This document shows positions 45,509-56,408 of a stretch of DNA of 64,000 bases, in pieces. Source of the DNA: Deltaproteobacteria bacterium (GTDB taxonomy: Bacteria > Myxococcota_A > Polyangia > Nannocystales > Nannocystaceae); contig JADJEE010000002.1 of NCBI GenBank assembly GCA_016709225.1, forward strand, positions 1 through 64,000. The letters are read 5' to 3'. Every line of letters begins with the position of its first letter. The first letter of the stretch is position 1. A program made the position numbers and the translations under genes. The notes under the pieces are model-generated. The model was not told where the DNA came from. It searched no databases and saw only the letters and a list, made by a program, of their open reading frames with translations.

Positions 45509-46312
45509 TCAGGTGGCCGCGGGCTCGAACGTCGCCACCACCGGCACGTGGTCGCTGGGGGTGTCCCAGCCGCGCGGCACGTCGTCGTGGACGACGGCGG
45601 TGCAGCGCGCCGCGAGCGAGGCCGACGCGAGCACGAGGTCGATCCGCAGGCCCTCGTGCCGCGCGAAGCCGCCGGTGCGGTAGTCGTACCAGCTGTAGTG
45701 CCCGCCGCCGGGCTCGCGCGCGCGGAAGCAGTCGGTGAGGCCGACGTCGAGCAGCTCCCGCAGCGCCGCATGTTCTTCGTCGGTGAAGAGCAAGCGTCCG
45801 CGGAAGGCGCCCGGATCCCACACGTCGCGGTCGTCGGGCGCGACGTTGAAGTCGCCGACCACCGCGACGGCCTCACCGCCGGCGACCGGCGCCCGCAGCT
45901 GCGCGGCCAGCCGTCGATACCACGCGAGCTTGTAGGCGAACGCATCCGAGCCGAGCTCGGTACCGTTGGGCACGTAGAGGTTGAAGATGCGCACGCCATC
46001 GATCACGCACTCGAGCACGCGGGGATGGCGATCGGGCTCACCCACACGGAAGCCCGCGTGCACCTCGGTCGGCGCGCGCTTGCTGATGGTCGCGACGCCG
46101 CACAGCGCACGGCCACCATGCACGGTCACGGTGTAGCCGAGCTCGAGGAACGGCACCCTCGGGAACAGGTTGTCCTCGACCTTCGTCTCCTGCAGGCAGA
46201 GCACGTCGGGCTCGTGATCCGCCAGCCAGGTCGCGACGTGATCGATGCGCGCGCGGATCGAATTCACGTTCCAGGTCGCCACACGCAGCGTGCCGGCGTT
46301 CGATGCGGTCAT
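45509..46312 (-). CDS. xthA: Exodeoxyribonuclease III
   Basis: The 267-aa AP endonuclease / 3'-5' exonuclease removes abasic sites and blocked 3' ends. Catalytic motifs are all visible: ATWNVNSIRARIDH, LCLQETKVED (metal-binding Glu), NLYVPNG, VVGDFNVAPDDRDVWDP, RIDLVLAS and the terminal PSDHVPV (catalytic His). Length fits bacterial ExoIII. Start ATG 46312 (MTASNAGTLRVATWN). It is divergent from the TPR kinase. Confidence 0.95.
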   Translation of the reverse strand: MTASNAGTLRVATWNVNSIRARIDHVATWLADHEPDVLCLQETKVEDNLFPRVPFLELGYTVTVHGGRALCGVATISKRAPTEVHAGFRVGEPDRHPRVLECVIDGVRIFNLYVPNGTELGSDAFAYKLAWYRRLAAQLRAPVAGGEAVAVVGDFNVAPDDRDVWDPGAFRGRLLFTDEEHAALRELLDVGLTDCFRAREPGGGHYSWYDYRTGGFARHEGLRIDLVLASASLAARCTAVVHDDVPRGWDTPSDHVPVVATFEPAAT

Positions 46313-46374
46313 GTGTCGCGCGAACGTAGCACGTGCTTGCGCGGCAGCGGCGCAGGCTGCCATGCTTGGCGCCG

Positions 46375-49200
<2,826 letters not shown>

Positions 49201-49254
49201 CGTGCTCGCGCGCGGCGGCGCAGCGGTGGTGCGAGCTTCGGCCCGCGCGGTCGC

Positions 49255-50454
49255 TCACCAGGCTTCGAACGGCAGCTCGACCAACGCCTTGGTGCGCAAC
49301 AGCAGCGCCACCGTCGAGGCCAGCGCGCTGCGTTCCCAGGCTGGGAACGCGCTGCAGAGCTCGGCGAAGTCGAACGCACGCCGGCCTCGTTCGAGCCACG
49401 CGAGCGCCGGCTGCAGCGACGATGGCAGCGACAGCGAGGCCTTTGCGCCGGTGCCGAGCGCGGTCGCGATCGACACGCGCACGCGGTCGCCCTCCTGCGT
49501 CAGTGCGACGTGGGTGCTCGGGTCGCGCTTGAGTCGGGTGGTGTCGAGCACACGCCCGGGCTCGAGGGGCGGCGCCTCGGCCGACGCCAGCAACCGCTCG
49601 GTCGACAGCCCGCCGAGGCGGGCGACGAGCTGCGCGACCAGCTCGTCCATGCGGGCCTTGGCGGCGTCGCGATGGCCGGGCGCGGCCGACCACCCGTGCG
49701 CGAGCGGGCGACGCCAGTCCTCGGACTGCAGCAGCACATTCTCGAGGTAGCGCGTCAACAGCTCCGCCGGCGTGGGGTTGCGGAAGGCGACCACCGCCGT
49801 CATCGCGAGCGCGTCGCCGGACAGCGTCTCGTGGTAGAGCCCCCGCGGCGTGTACAACACCGAGCCCGGCCGCAGCTCGATGTGCTCGGCGTCCTCGGGC
49901 AGCGTCGTCACGTCGAGCAGGCCGTCGGACTGCGCGAGCCAGTGCGGCGGGGTCTCGCGCCCGGGCACGTGCTGCATCTTCGGGAATCGCGTGGGGTGTG
50001 CCTGCACGCGGAACGCCTTCGGACCCATCAGGTGGATCGCGATCTGCTCCTGCGCGTCGCAGTGCACCGACAGGCCGCTGTTGCGCCCGTTGACGAACAC
50101 CGCCATCGTCGCGCACCCACGCGGCATGCCGAGCTCCTGCTCGAGTGCATGCAACCATTCCTTGGCACCGGGCGCGAGGTTCTCGACCTCCGTGAACCCC
50201 ACACTCAGGCCCAGCTCCGCGAAGCAGGCGCGGGTCTCGATGCCGTGGACCTGGTAGCGCCCGAGGTTGCGGTTGGTGACGTAGACCGGACCGCGGTACG
50301 CGGCCGAAAGCGCGTCGGGGTCGGCGAGCACGCCTTGGTAGAAGAAAGCCGGCAAGCGGTCGAGGCTGCCGTGCACCGTCAGGTGCCGATCGGGGAAGTG
50401 GCGCTCGAAGAACGCCGTCGTCGTCATCGTTCCCAGGAGGTCTTCGAGCGCCAT
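49255..50454 (-). CDS. JmjC/cupin Fe(II)-2-oxoglutarate hydroxylase, probable RiPP tailoring enzyme
   Basis: The 399-aa protein is a JmjC/cupin_4-type oxygenase like the bacterial ribosomal hydroxylase YcfD/ROXA group. The iron-binding triad is visible as HCD (His ~131, Asp ~133, in LSVHCDAQEQIAIHLMG) and the distal His (~208) in LYTPRGLYHETLSGD; the C-terminal third is a helical dimerisation/winged-helix-like region. Such enzymes hydroxylate side chains of proteins or peptides. It starts 25 bp after the stop of a 62-aa double-glycine peptide gene on the same strand, so that peptide is the likely substrate. A housekeeping ribosomal oxygenase is the alternative, but the neighbourhood argues against it. 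Confidence 0.85.
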   Translation of the reverse strand: MALEDLLGTMTTTAFFERHFPDRHLTVHGSLDRLPAFFYQGVLADPDALSAAYRGPVYVTNRNLGRYQVHGIETRACFAELGLSVGFTEVENLAPGAKEWLHALEQELGMPRGCATMAVFVNGRNSGLSVHCDAQEQIAIHLMGPKAFRVQAHPTRFPKMQHVPGRETPPHWLAQSDGLLDVTTLPEDAEHIELRPGSVLYTPRGLYHETLSGDALAMTAVVAFRNPTPAELLTRYLENVLLQSEDWRRPLAHGWSAAPGHRDAAKARMDELVAQLVARLGGLSTERLLASAEAPPLEPGRVLDTTRLKRDPSTHVALTQEGDRVRVSIATALGTGAKASLSLPSSLQPALAWLERGRRAFDFAELCSAFPAWERSALASTVALLLRTKALVELPFEAW

Positions 50455-50479
50455 GTTCGTGTCCGTTCGTCGCTTGGGT

Positions 50480-50668
50480 TCAGGCCGGCGGGAAGCCGAT
50501 GGGGCCCGAGGTCGCGTTCATCGCCGCGCACGGCGGGAAGCCGATCACGCCGCCCTGCACGCAGGCCAGCGAGGCCTCGTCGAGGCTGCGGAGATCGTCG
50601 AGGTCGAGCGAGAGCTTGTCGCTCGGCTCGGCGGTGGGAAGGCTGGGGGTGGTCGTGTTGCGCTTCAT
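50480..50668 (-). CDS. Putative RiPP precursor with double-glycine leader and duplicated IGFPP core
   Basis: The 62-aa peptide has an acidic leader (KLSLDLDDLRSLDEAS) ending in LACVQGG, the classic LxxVxGG cleavage signal of C39 peptidases, with GG at residues 39-40. The predicted 22-residue core contains IGFPP twice (42-46 and 57-61), separated by CAAMNATSGP. It lies just upstream of the JmjC hydroxylase and ~3.4 kb from a C39 exporter. I do not recognise the family. Candidate modification sites for a JmjC enzyme are Phe, Pro, Asn and Ile side chains. No strong ribosome site is seen upstream of ATG 50668, a mild weakness of the call. Confidence 0.72.
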   Translation of the reverse strand: MKRNTTTPSLPTAEPSDKLSLDLDDLRSLDEASLACVQGGVIGFPPCAAMNATSGPIGFPPA

Positions 50669-50736
50669 GACGGGCTAACTTAGTGAGCGGTCGAGGTGGC
50701 GGCCAGCGATGGTGGTTGTGCGGCGGCGACAATCAC

Positions 50737-51639
50737 CTACGGTTTCGCGTCAACGACGGGCGCATCGGTGGTTCGGCGCACGCGAGCGTCATCGCGACGG
50801 TGGCCGCGGTAGCACGACGGCGTCACGCCGACCTGCTTCTGGAAGGCGACGCAGAACGCGGCGTTCGAAGCGAAGCCGACCGCCTGCGCAATCGCGGCGA
50901 TCTTGTCGTCGCCGGCGCGCAGCATCGCCTTGGCGGCATCGATGCGGCCACGGAGGATCTCGTCGCGGACGCTGGTGTCGAGCCGCTGCAGCGTGCGCTG
51001 CAGCGTGCGTGCGCCGGTGCCCAGTGCGGCCGCCACCGACGCCAGCGTCGCGCTCGCGTGGTCACCGGCGACGACCTCGCGGACCCGCCGCAGCAACTCG
51101 GGACCCACCAGCGCGTCGCGCTCGCGCTCGATCGCATCGACCTCGACGGCCGACATCGCGAGCCAGGTGTGGGCCTGCTCGCGGTCGTGGAACAGGCGCG
51201 CGTCGATCCGGCCGACGACCCAGTCGTGCACGAGCCCGGCCACCGCGGCGCCGACCAGGCCGCTCGGCCGCACGATGGCCAGTCGGCGCACGCGCTGCGC
51301 CAGCGCGTCGATCCACGTGCGCAACGCCCCTTCGAGGAACACGAAGCGCGACTCGTCGACCGATCGAACCTCACCGAGGTCGTGCAGGATGTCGTAGCGC
51401 GGCGCCAGCTGCGGATGCACCAGCACCGGCAGCAGCGCCGCGAGCGTGTCGAGCTCCCGTGGCGCGTCGATGCTGGTGTGGATGGCGCCCAGGCGCTCGG
51501 GGGACTGCACCCAGACCGCGAAGCTGCGGCCAGTGATCGATGTGCCGATCGGCGCGGCGAGGAACGCCGACGGCGCACTTGCATGGCGCAGCCGCACACC
51601 GTCCTTCGCTGGAGCCGACAGTTTCGGCAAGTCGAGCAC
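50737..51639 (-). CDS. AraC-family transcriptional regulator
   Basis: The C-terminal ~100 residues hold the two AraC helix-turn-helix motifs (LASVAAALGTGARTLQRTLQ and IAAIAQAVGFASNAAFCVAF, with the family ending VGVTPSCYR). The N-terminal ~190 residues form a ligand or dimerisation domain of the AraC-like 'arabinose-binding-superfamily' type. The start is uncertain: GTG 51639 gives 300 aa and leaves the AT-richer stretch near 51690-51720 free as promoter; ATG 51759 or 51855 would extend it. It lies between the two precursor peptide genes and is divergent from the graspetide cassette, so it probably controls the RiPP locus. Confidence 0.85.
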   Translation of the reverse strand: MLDLPKLSAPAKDGVRLRHASAPSAFLAAPIGTSITGRSFAVWVQSPERLGAIHTSIDAPRELDTLAALLPVLVHPQLAPRYDILHDLGEVRSVDESRFVFLEGALRTWIDALAQRVRRLAIVRPSGLVGAAVAGLVHDWVVGRIDARLFHDREQAHTWLAMSAVEVDAIERERDALVGPELLRRVREVVAGDHASATLASVAAALGTGARTLQRTLQRLDTSVRDEILRGRIDAAKAMLRAGDDKIAAIAQAVGFASNAAFCVAFQKQVGVTPSCYRGHRRDDARVRRTTDAPVVDAKP

Positions 51640-51824
51640 GACCCGTAAGGCGTACGACGTGGCGGATTGATCCCGCCTCGCGATCCTCGGGTGGTGCTTT
51701 TCTGAAATTTCCCTCGCATTGCGCCGGCGGGGTTGTTCGGCGTCGCTCGCCTCGGGCATGCTCGCGGCCCCGCGTTCGCGCGGCCAAAGCAGACGGGCAG
51801 TGCCCGTGGAAGAAGGAGTCAACG

Positions 51825-52049
51825 ATGTCCAAGCGCAAGCAAGAGCCCACCCCACTCTTCATCGAGGATCTCGGCCAGGTGCACGGCGGCAAGAAGCCGA
51901 TCGCCACCACGCTGGCACTCGGCGAGGAGGGTCCCCACCCCACCACGCTCGCGCTCGGTGAAGAGGGCGGCGGCGGATCGACGGTGCTCGGTGGCGAAGA
52001 AGCCACGACCCTCGCACTCGGCGAAGAGGGCGACCTCCCGTCGATCTGA
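51825..52049 (+). CDS. Graspetide (plesiocin-like) precursor peptide
   Basis: The 74-aa peptide starts after AGAAGGAG. The leader LFIEDLGQVHGG ends in a double-glycine site (GG 21-22). The core has four TTxxxxEE-type ring motifs: TTLALGEE at 28-35, 40-47 and 61-68, and a variant STVLGGEE at 52-59. In plesiocin this motif is cross-linked by an ATP-grasp ligase through Thr-Glu ester bonds giving hairpin-like bicycles; the same chemistry is expected here. The gene for the ligase follows 75 bp downstream, after a stem-loop. The protein would act as an exported peptide; graspetides are often protease inhibitors. Confidence 0.93.
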   Translation: MSKRKQEPTPLFIEDLGQVHGGKKPIATTLALGEEGPHPTTLALGEEGGGGSTVLGGEEATTLALGEEGDLPSI

Positions 52050-52061
52050 ACTCCAACCGGA

Positions 52062-52100
52062 CGCCCTCGGGCCCGGCCGCAGATGCCGAGCCCGGGGGCG
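52062..52100 (+). terminator. Stem-loop between precursor and ligase (possible attenuator)
   Basis: CGCCCTCGGGC at 52062-52072 pairs with GCCCGGGGGCG at 52090-52100: eleven base pairs with one G-U, and a loop of 17 nt. It begins 12 nt after the precursor stop codon. There is no U-tract, so partial termination or protection of the precursor mRNA end is more likely than full termination. Confidence 0.55.
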
Positions 52101-52124
52101 CTCCCCTTCGCCCGCGAGCCCGTC

Positions 52125-53096
52125 ATGTCGAACCACGCGTCGTCCCTGCGCCCCCCTGCCCTCGACCGCATCGTGCTGGTCGGCTCTCCGAAGGACGAAC
52201 ACATCGCTGCGATTGCGGCATGGCTGCGCAAGCACGATCACGAGCCGTTGCTGTTCGACGCGCTGCGATTTCCCCACGAGCTCCACGTCAGTCTCGGCGC
52301 CACACCCGATGCGATCGAGATCGACGGCGTGCAGCTCCACCGCCCGGCCGCGGTGTACCTGCGCAGCATCTATCAAGACCCGGTCGCCTTCGGCGTCGAT
52401 GCTCAGCAGGACATGGACGGCGACTGGCGGCGCACGTTGATGGCCTATCGCGAGCGCGCCGCGCTGCTGTCGGCGGTGCTGCAGCGCTGGGAGGCCGCCG
52501 GCGTGCCGATGTACAACTCGCCATCGTCGCTGGCGTCGATCAACAAGCCCTACCAGCTGTCGATCCTCGCGCACGCGGGCCTGCCGGTACCGACCACATT
52601 GTGGAGCAACGATCCCGTCCGCGTGCGCGCGTTCTGCAGCGACCGCGAGGCCGTGTACAAGCCTGTCGCGGGCGGCTCGGTGACCCGCAAGGTCGAGCCG
52701 CGCGACCTCGGTGACGAGCGCCTGGCGACCCTGGTGGGGGCGCCGGTCTGCTTCCAGGAGCTGCTGCCGGGGGACGACGTGCGGGTCTACGTCATCGACG
52801 GCCGCGTCGCCGCGGCGCTGCGGATCGAGACCGACGCGCTGGACTTCCGCGCCAACGAGCAGCGAATCGTGCCGATCGAGCTGCCCACCGCGGACGCCCA
52901 AGTCTGTGTCGACGCGACCGCGGCGTTGGGGCTATCGTGGACCGGCATGGACATCAAGGGCGATCGGCACGGGCGCTATCGCATCTTGGAGCTGAACTCG
53001 TCGCCGATGTTCCTCGGCTTCGATGCGATGGCGGGCAGCGACGTGCTGTCGGCGATCGGCGGCGCGCTCCTGGCACGCCTGCCGAGTTCTCGATGA
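52125..53096 (+). CDS. ATP-grasp ligase for graspetide macrocyclisation
   Basis: The 323-aa enzyme is RimK-like and matches the MvdC/MvdD/PsnB group that forms side-chain ester or amide links. Seen motifs are NKPYQLSILAHAGLPVPTTL, VYKPVAGGSVTRKVEPRD (ATP-binding Lys and glycine loop), FQELLPGDDVRVYVIDGRV and the metal site LSWTGMDIKG with YRILELNSSPMFLGFD. It should phosphorylate Glu side chains of the TTxxxxEE cores and couple them to Thr hydroxyls. An upstream ATG at 52083 is possible. Its stop overlaps the next start (ATGA at 53093-53096). Confidence 0.92.
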   Translation: MSNHASSLRPPALDRIVLVGSPKDEHIAAIAAWLRKHDHEPLLFDALRFPHELHVSLGATPDAIEIDGVQLHRPAAVYLRSIYQDPVAFGVDAQQDMDGDWRRTLMAYRERAALLSAVLQRWEAAGVPMYNSPSSLASINKPYQLSILAHAGLPVPTTLWSNDPVRVRAFCSDREAVYKPVAGGSVTRKVEPRDLGDERLATLVGAPVCFQELLPGDDVRVYVIDGRVAAALRIETDALDFRANEQRIVPIELPTADAQVCVDATAALGLSWTGMDIKGDRHGRYRILELNSSPMFLGFDAMAGSDVLSAIGGALLARLPSSR

Positions 53097-53317
53097 GCGA
53101 CGACGGTCACCCTGCCGAGCCCCGTGGCGAGCGCGTCGAGATCGTCGACGATGCGGCGGCGCTCGCCGGTGCGCAGGGCAGCGCGGGCGCGGCCGCGCCC
53201 GCGATCGCACCACCGCAGCAACCACGCCCGTTGTTCCGCGCGCAGGCGATCGAGGCCCACCGCCGCGGCACCACACTCGGCAGTCCGCTGCACGTGGTCC
53301 CGGGTTGGATCCGGTGA
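53093..53317 (+). CDS. Separate N-terminal piece of a HlyD-type membrane fusion protein
   Basis: The 74-aa product ends with PLFRAQAIEAHRRGTTLGSP followed by LHVVPGWIR, which closely resembles the cytoplasmic N-terminus of HlyD/MFP proteins just before their membrane helix. The next gene (53314) starts exactly at that helix. The two overlap as GTGA, which could be translational coupling or a -1 frameshift site; other junctions in this cassette are also 4-nt overlaps. Either the fusion protein is naturally split or a frameshift joins it. A sequencing error is possible. Confidence 0.7.
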   Translation: MSDDGHPAEPRGERVEIVDDAAALAGAQGSAGAAAPAIAPPQQPRPLFRAQAIEAHRRGTTLGSPLHVVPGWIR

Positions 53318-54144
53318 GCATGCGCGCCGTGGGGCTGGTGGTGGCGTCGGCGGCGGTGTTCGCCGCCACGGTGCGAGTCGGCGACTACGCCCGCGGCCCG
53401 GCGGTGATCCGCATGGAAGGTCGGCAGGTGCTGGCCTCGCTCGCGGCCGGCAGCGTGACGGAGATCCCGGTGCAGCCAGGTCAACGCGTGCGGGCGGGCG
53501 CGGTGCTGCTGCGACTCGACGACGGCCCCCAGCGCGCCGAGCTCGAGCACGCCGTCGGCGAGTACGAGCTGCTGCTGGGCCGCCTGCTCCGCGAGCCCGA
53601 CGACGAAGGTCTGCGCAAGCAGCTGGCGTCGCTCGACGTCGCCGCGAAGCTCGCACGCAGCCGCCTCGACGAGCGCGTGCTGGTGGCGCCGCAAGACGGC
53701 ACCATCTCCGACATCCGCGTGCGCGTGGGCCAGGCCGTGCAACCCGGCGACGCGTTGGTGGCGGTCGATCGCCCCGACTCGCGACCGCTGGTGGTGGCGA
53801 TGCTACCCGGCCACGAGCGCCCGCGGCTGTCGGGCGATCGCACGCGGATGCTGCTCGAGCTCGACGGCTTCCCGCGCATCCGCGTGCCGGTCGAGGTCCG
53901 CAGCATCGCCGACGAGGTGGTCGGCCCGGCCGAGGCGCTGCGGTTCCTCGGCAAGGACCAAGACGGCGCGGTCGAGCTGCACGGCCCGGTCGTGATGGTC
54001 GAGGCGTCGATCGACGGCAACGAGTTCGAGTCGGACGACGGGAGCTATCGCTTCTACGACGGCATGCAGGGCGCCCTCGAGATCGAGGTCGACTCGCGCA
54101 CGCTGCTCGAGTCGGTGCTACCGGGGACGGCGGGTCGTCGATGA
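53314..54144 (+). CDS. HlyD-family membrane fusion protein (periplasmic adaptor)
   Basis: The 276-aa protein starts at GTG 53314 or ATG 53320 with one membrane helix (AVGLVVASAAVFAATVRVGD). The two half-motifs of the lipoyl-like domain are ASLAAGSVTEIPVQPGQRVR and VLVAPQDGTISDIRVRVGQA, with a short coiled coil between, and a beta-barrel region follows. It should connect the C39 ABC exporter to the outer-membrane pore. The short coiled coil is typical of peptide exporters. It ends overlapping the ABC gene start (ATGA at 54141-54144). Confidence 0.9.
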   Translation: MSMRAVGLVVASAAVFAATVRVGDYARGPAVIRMEGRQVLASLAAGSVTEIPVQPGQRVRAGAVLLRLDDGPQRAELEHAVGEYELLLGRLLREPDDEGLRKQLASLDVAAKLARSRLDERVLVAPQDGTISDIRVRVGQAVQPGDALVAVDRPDSRPLVVAMLPGHERPRLSGDRTRMLLELDGFPRIRVPVEVRSIADEVVGPAEALRFLGKDQDGAVELHGPVVMVEASIDGNEFESDDGSYRFYDGMQGALEIEVDSRTLLESVLPGTAGRR

Positions 54145-56408
54145 GCGCGGCGACGCCGACCCCCGACGAGCCGCCGCGCGGCCAGACCGCGGAGCCCGAG
54201 CCCGCCGGCCGCGAGCCCCGCTTCCGCGCGCTGCTGCGACTCGGCGTCACGGCCCGCGGGCGTCACATCCCGTTCGTACAGCAGGTCACCAACGCGGACT
54301 GCGGCGCGGCCTCGTTGGCGATGGTGCTGGCCTATCACGGCAAGCACATCGCGCTCGACGAGCTGCGACGCATGCTCGGGGCCGAGCTCGGCGTCGACGC
54401 GGTCGCGCTGCTGCAGGCCGCACGGCACTTCGGCCTGCGCGGTCGCGGGGTGCGGGCCGAGCTCGACGAGCTCGAGTGCCTGCCGCGGGGAGCAATCCTC
54501 CACTGGGACTTCAACCACTTCGTGGTGCTCGAGAGCATCTCGCGCACCCACGTGGTCCTGGTCGACCCGGCGATCGGCCGCCGCCGTGTGCCGATGTCGC
54601 GCTTCGCCAACAGCTTCACCGGTGTCGCGCTGCTGTTCGAGCCCGGCGAGGGCTTCACGACCTCGAGCGCGCCGCCGCGGCCGCGCACGATGTTCCGTCA
54701 GGTGCTGGGTCACCGCGAGCTGTGGCTGCGCATCGTCACGCTGTCGGCGATGATCCAGGTGCTCGCACTGGGCTTGCCGCTGCTGACCTCGGTCTTGGTC
54801 GATCGCGTGGTGCCCCGTCGCGATTTCGACCTGCTGTGGGTGCTGGCCGGCGGGCTGGCGCTGATGGTCGGGTTCCACTTCCTCACCTCGTGGATCCGCT
54901 CGAACCTGCTGGTCCAGCTGCGCACGTTGCTCGACGCCGAGCTCACGGTCGGCTTCGTCGATCACCTGCTGGCGCTGCCGCTGTCGTACTTCCAGCGCCG
55001 CTCGACCGGCGACCTGATGATGCGGCTGGGCAGCAACTCGACCGTGCGCGAGATCATGACCTCGAGCGCATTGTCGGCGGTCCTCGACGGCACCATGGTG
55101 GTGCTGTACCTGGTGCTCATCGTGTGGGTGAGCCCGACCCTGGGCCTGCTGGTGCTGGGCCTCGCGAGCGTGTTGTCGCTGCTGTTCGTGGCGGTGCGAC
55201 GTCGGCAGCGCGAGCTGATGGCCGAGGGTCTGGTGGCGCAGGCCCGCAGCTCCGGCTTCGAGGTCGAGATGTTGACCGGCATCGAGACCCTCAAGTCGAT
55301 GGGCGCCGAGCACCGCGCGATCGATCGCTGGTCGAACCTCTTCACCGATCACCTCAACGTGGCCCTCACGCGCTCGCGGCTCGACGCGCTGGTCACCGCG
55401 ACCTCGGGGGCGTTCTCGGTGGCCGCGCCGTTGGTGGTGCTCGGCACCGGCGCGCTGCTGGTACTGCGCGGCGATCTCAGCCTCGGCACCATGCTGGGCC
55501 TGTCGGCGCTGGCGGGCGGATTCCTCGGCCCGGTCTCCGCGCTGGTCGACACCGGCTTCAAGCTGCAGCTGCTCGGCAGCTACCTCGACCGCATCGAGGA
55601 CGTGCTGGGCGCGACCACCGAGCAGCACGGCAGGGCCACCACGTGGGCGCCCAAGCTGAGCGGCGCGCTGCTGGCCCGCGGGCTCACCTTCCGCTACGAC
55701 GCCACCGTCGCGCCGGCGGTGCTCGACGTCGATCTCGAGATCCCCGCCGGTGCGTTCGTCGCGATCGTCGGGCCCTCGGGCGCCGGCAAGTCGACCCTCG
55801 CCAAGCTGCTGCTGGGGCTGTACCCGCCCACCTCGGGTCACGTGCTGGTCGACGCGATGGATCTCAACTCGCTCGATCTCGGCTCGGTGCGGCGGCAGTT
55901 CGGTGTGGTGCCGCAGCAGCCCGCCCTGTTCGCGATGTCGGTGCGCGACAACATCGCGCTCGGCCGCCCCGGGGTCCCGCTCGATCAGGTGATCGCGGCC
56001 GCGCGGCTGGCCGCAGTGCACGACGACCTCATCGCGCTGCCGATGGGCTACGAGACGGTGCTCGCCGACGCCGGCGCTTCGCTGTCGGGCGGCCAGCGCC
56101 AGCGGCTCGCACTGGCCCGCGCGCTGCTGTTCGACCCCGCGGTGCTGGTGCTCGACGAGGCCACCAGCGCGCTCGATGCCATCACCGAGCACGCGGTGCA
56201 GAGCGCACTGGCGACGCTCCGGTGCACGCGCATCGTCGTGGCCCACCGCCTGAGTACGGTCATGAGCGCCGATCTCATCGTGGTGATGGATCACGGACGC
56301 GTGGTCGAGGTCGGCACCCACGCCGACCTGGTCGCGCGACACGGTACCTACCAGCAGCTCTATCGCCGCCAGCTGGTCGCGACCGCGGCCGAGGGGTCGA
56401 CGCCGTGA
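54141..56408 (+). CDS. C39-peptidase-containing ABC exporter (PCAT)
   Basis: The 755-aa protein cleaves leaders at double-glycine sites and exports the mature peptides. The N-terminal C39 domain has the catalytic Cys (~54) in VTNADCGAASLAMVLAYHGK, His (~126) in LHWDFNHFVVL and Asp (~142) in VVLVDPAIG. Membrane segments follow (about residues 190-470). The ATPase has Walker A GPSGAGKST, LSGGQRQRLALARALL and Walker B VLVLDEATSALD. Both predicted precursors in the locus carry GG sites and are candidate substrates. The gene overlaps its neighbours at both ends (ATGA, GTGA). Confidence 0.95.
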   Translation: MSAATPTPDEPPRGQTAEPEPAGREPRFRALLRLGVTARGRHIPFVQQVTNADCGAASLAMVLAYHGKHIALDELRRMLGAELGVDAVALLQAARHFGLRGRGVRAELDELECLPRGAILHWDFNHFVVLESISRTHVVLVDPAIGRRRVPMSRFANSFTGVALLFEPGEGFTTSSAPPRPRTMFRQVLGHRELWLRIVTLSAMIQVLALGLPLLTSVLVDRVVPRRDFDLLWVLAGGLALMVGFHFLTSWIRSNLLVQLRTLLDAELTVGFVDHLLALPLSYFQRRSTGDLMMRLGSNSTVREIMTSSALSAVLDGTMVVLYLVLIVWVSPTLGLLVLGLASVLSLLFVAVRRRQRELMAEGLVAQARSSGFEVEMLTGIETLKSMGAEHRAIDRWSNLFTDHLNVALTRSRLDALVTATSGAFSVAAPLVVLGTGALLVLRGDLSLGTMLGLSALAGGFLGPVSALVDTGFKLQLLGSYLDRIEDVLGATTEQHGRATTWAPKLSGALLARGLTFRYDATVAPAVLDVDLEIPAGAFVAIVGPSGAGKSTLAKLLLGLYPPTSGHVLVDAMDLNSLDLGSVRRQFGVVPQQPALFAMSVRDNIALGRPGVPLDQVIAAARLAAVHDDLIALPMGYETVLADAGASLSGGQRQRLALARALLFDPAVLVLDEATSALDAITEHAVQSALATLRCTRIVVAHRLSTVMSADLIVVMDHGRVVEVGTHADLVARHGTYQQLYRRQLVATAAEGSTP

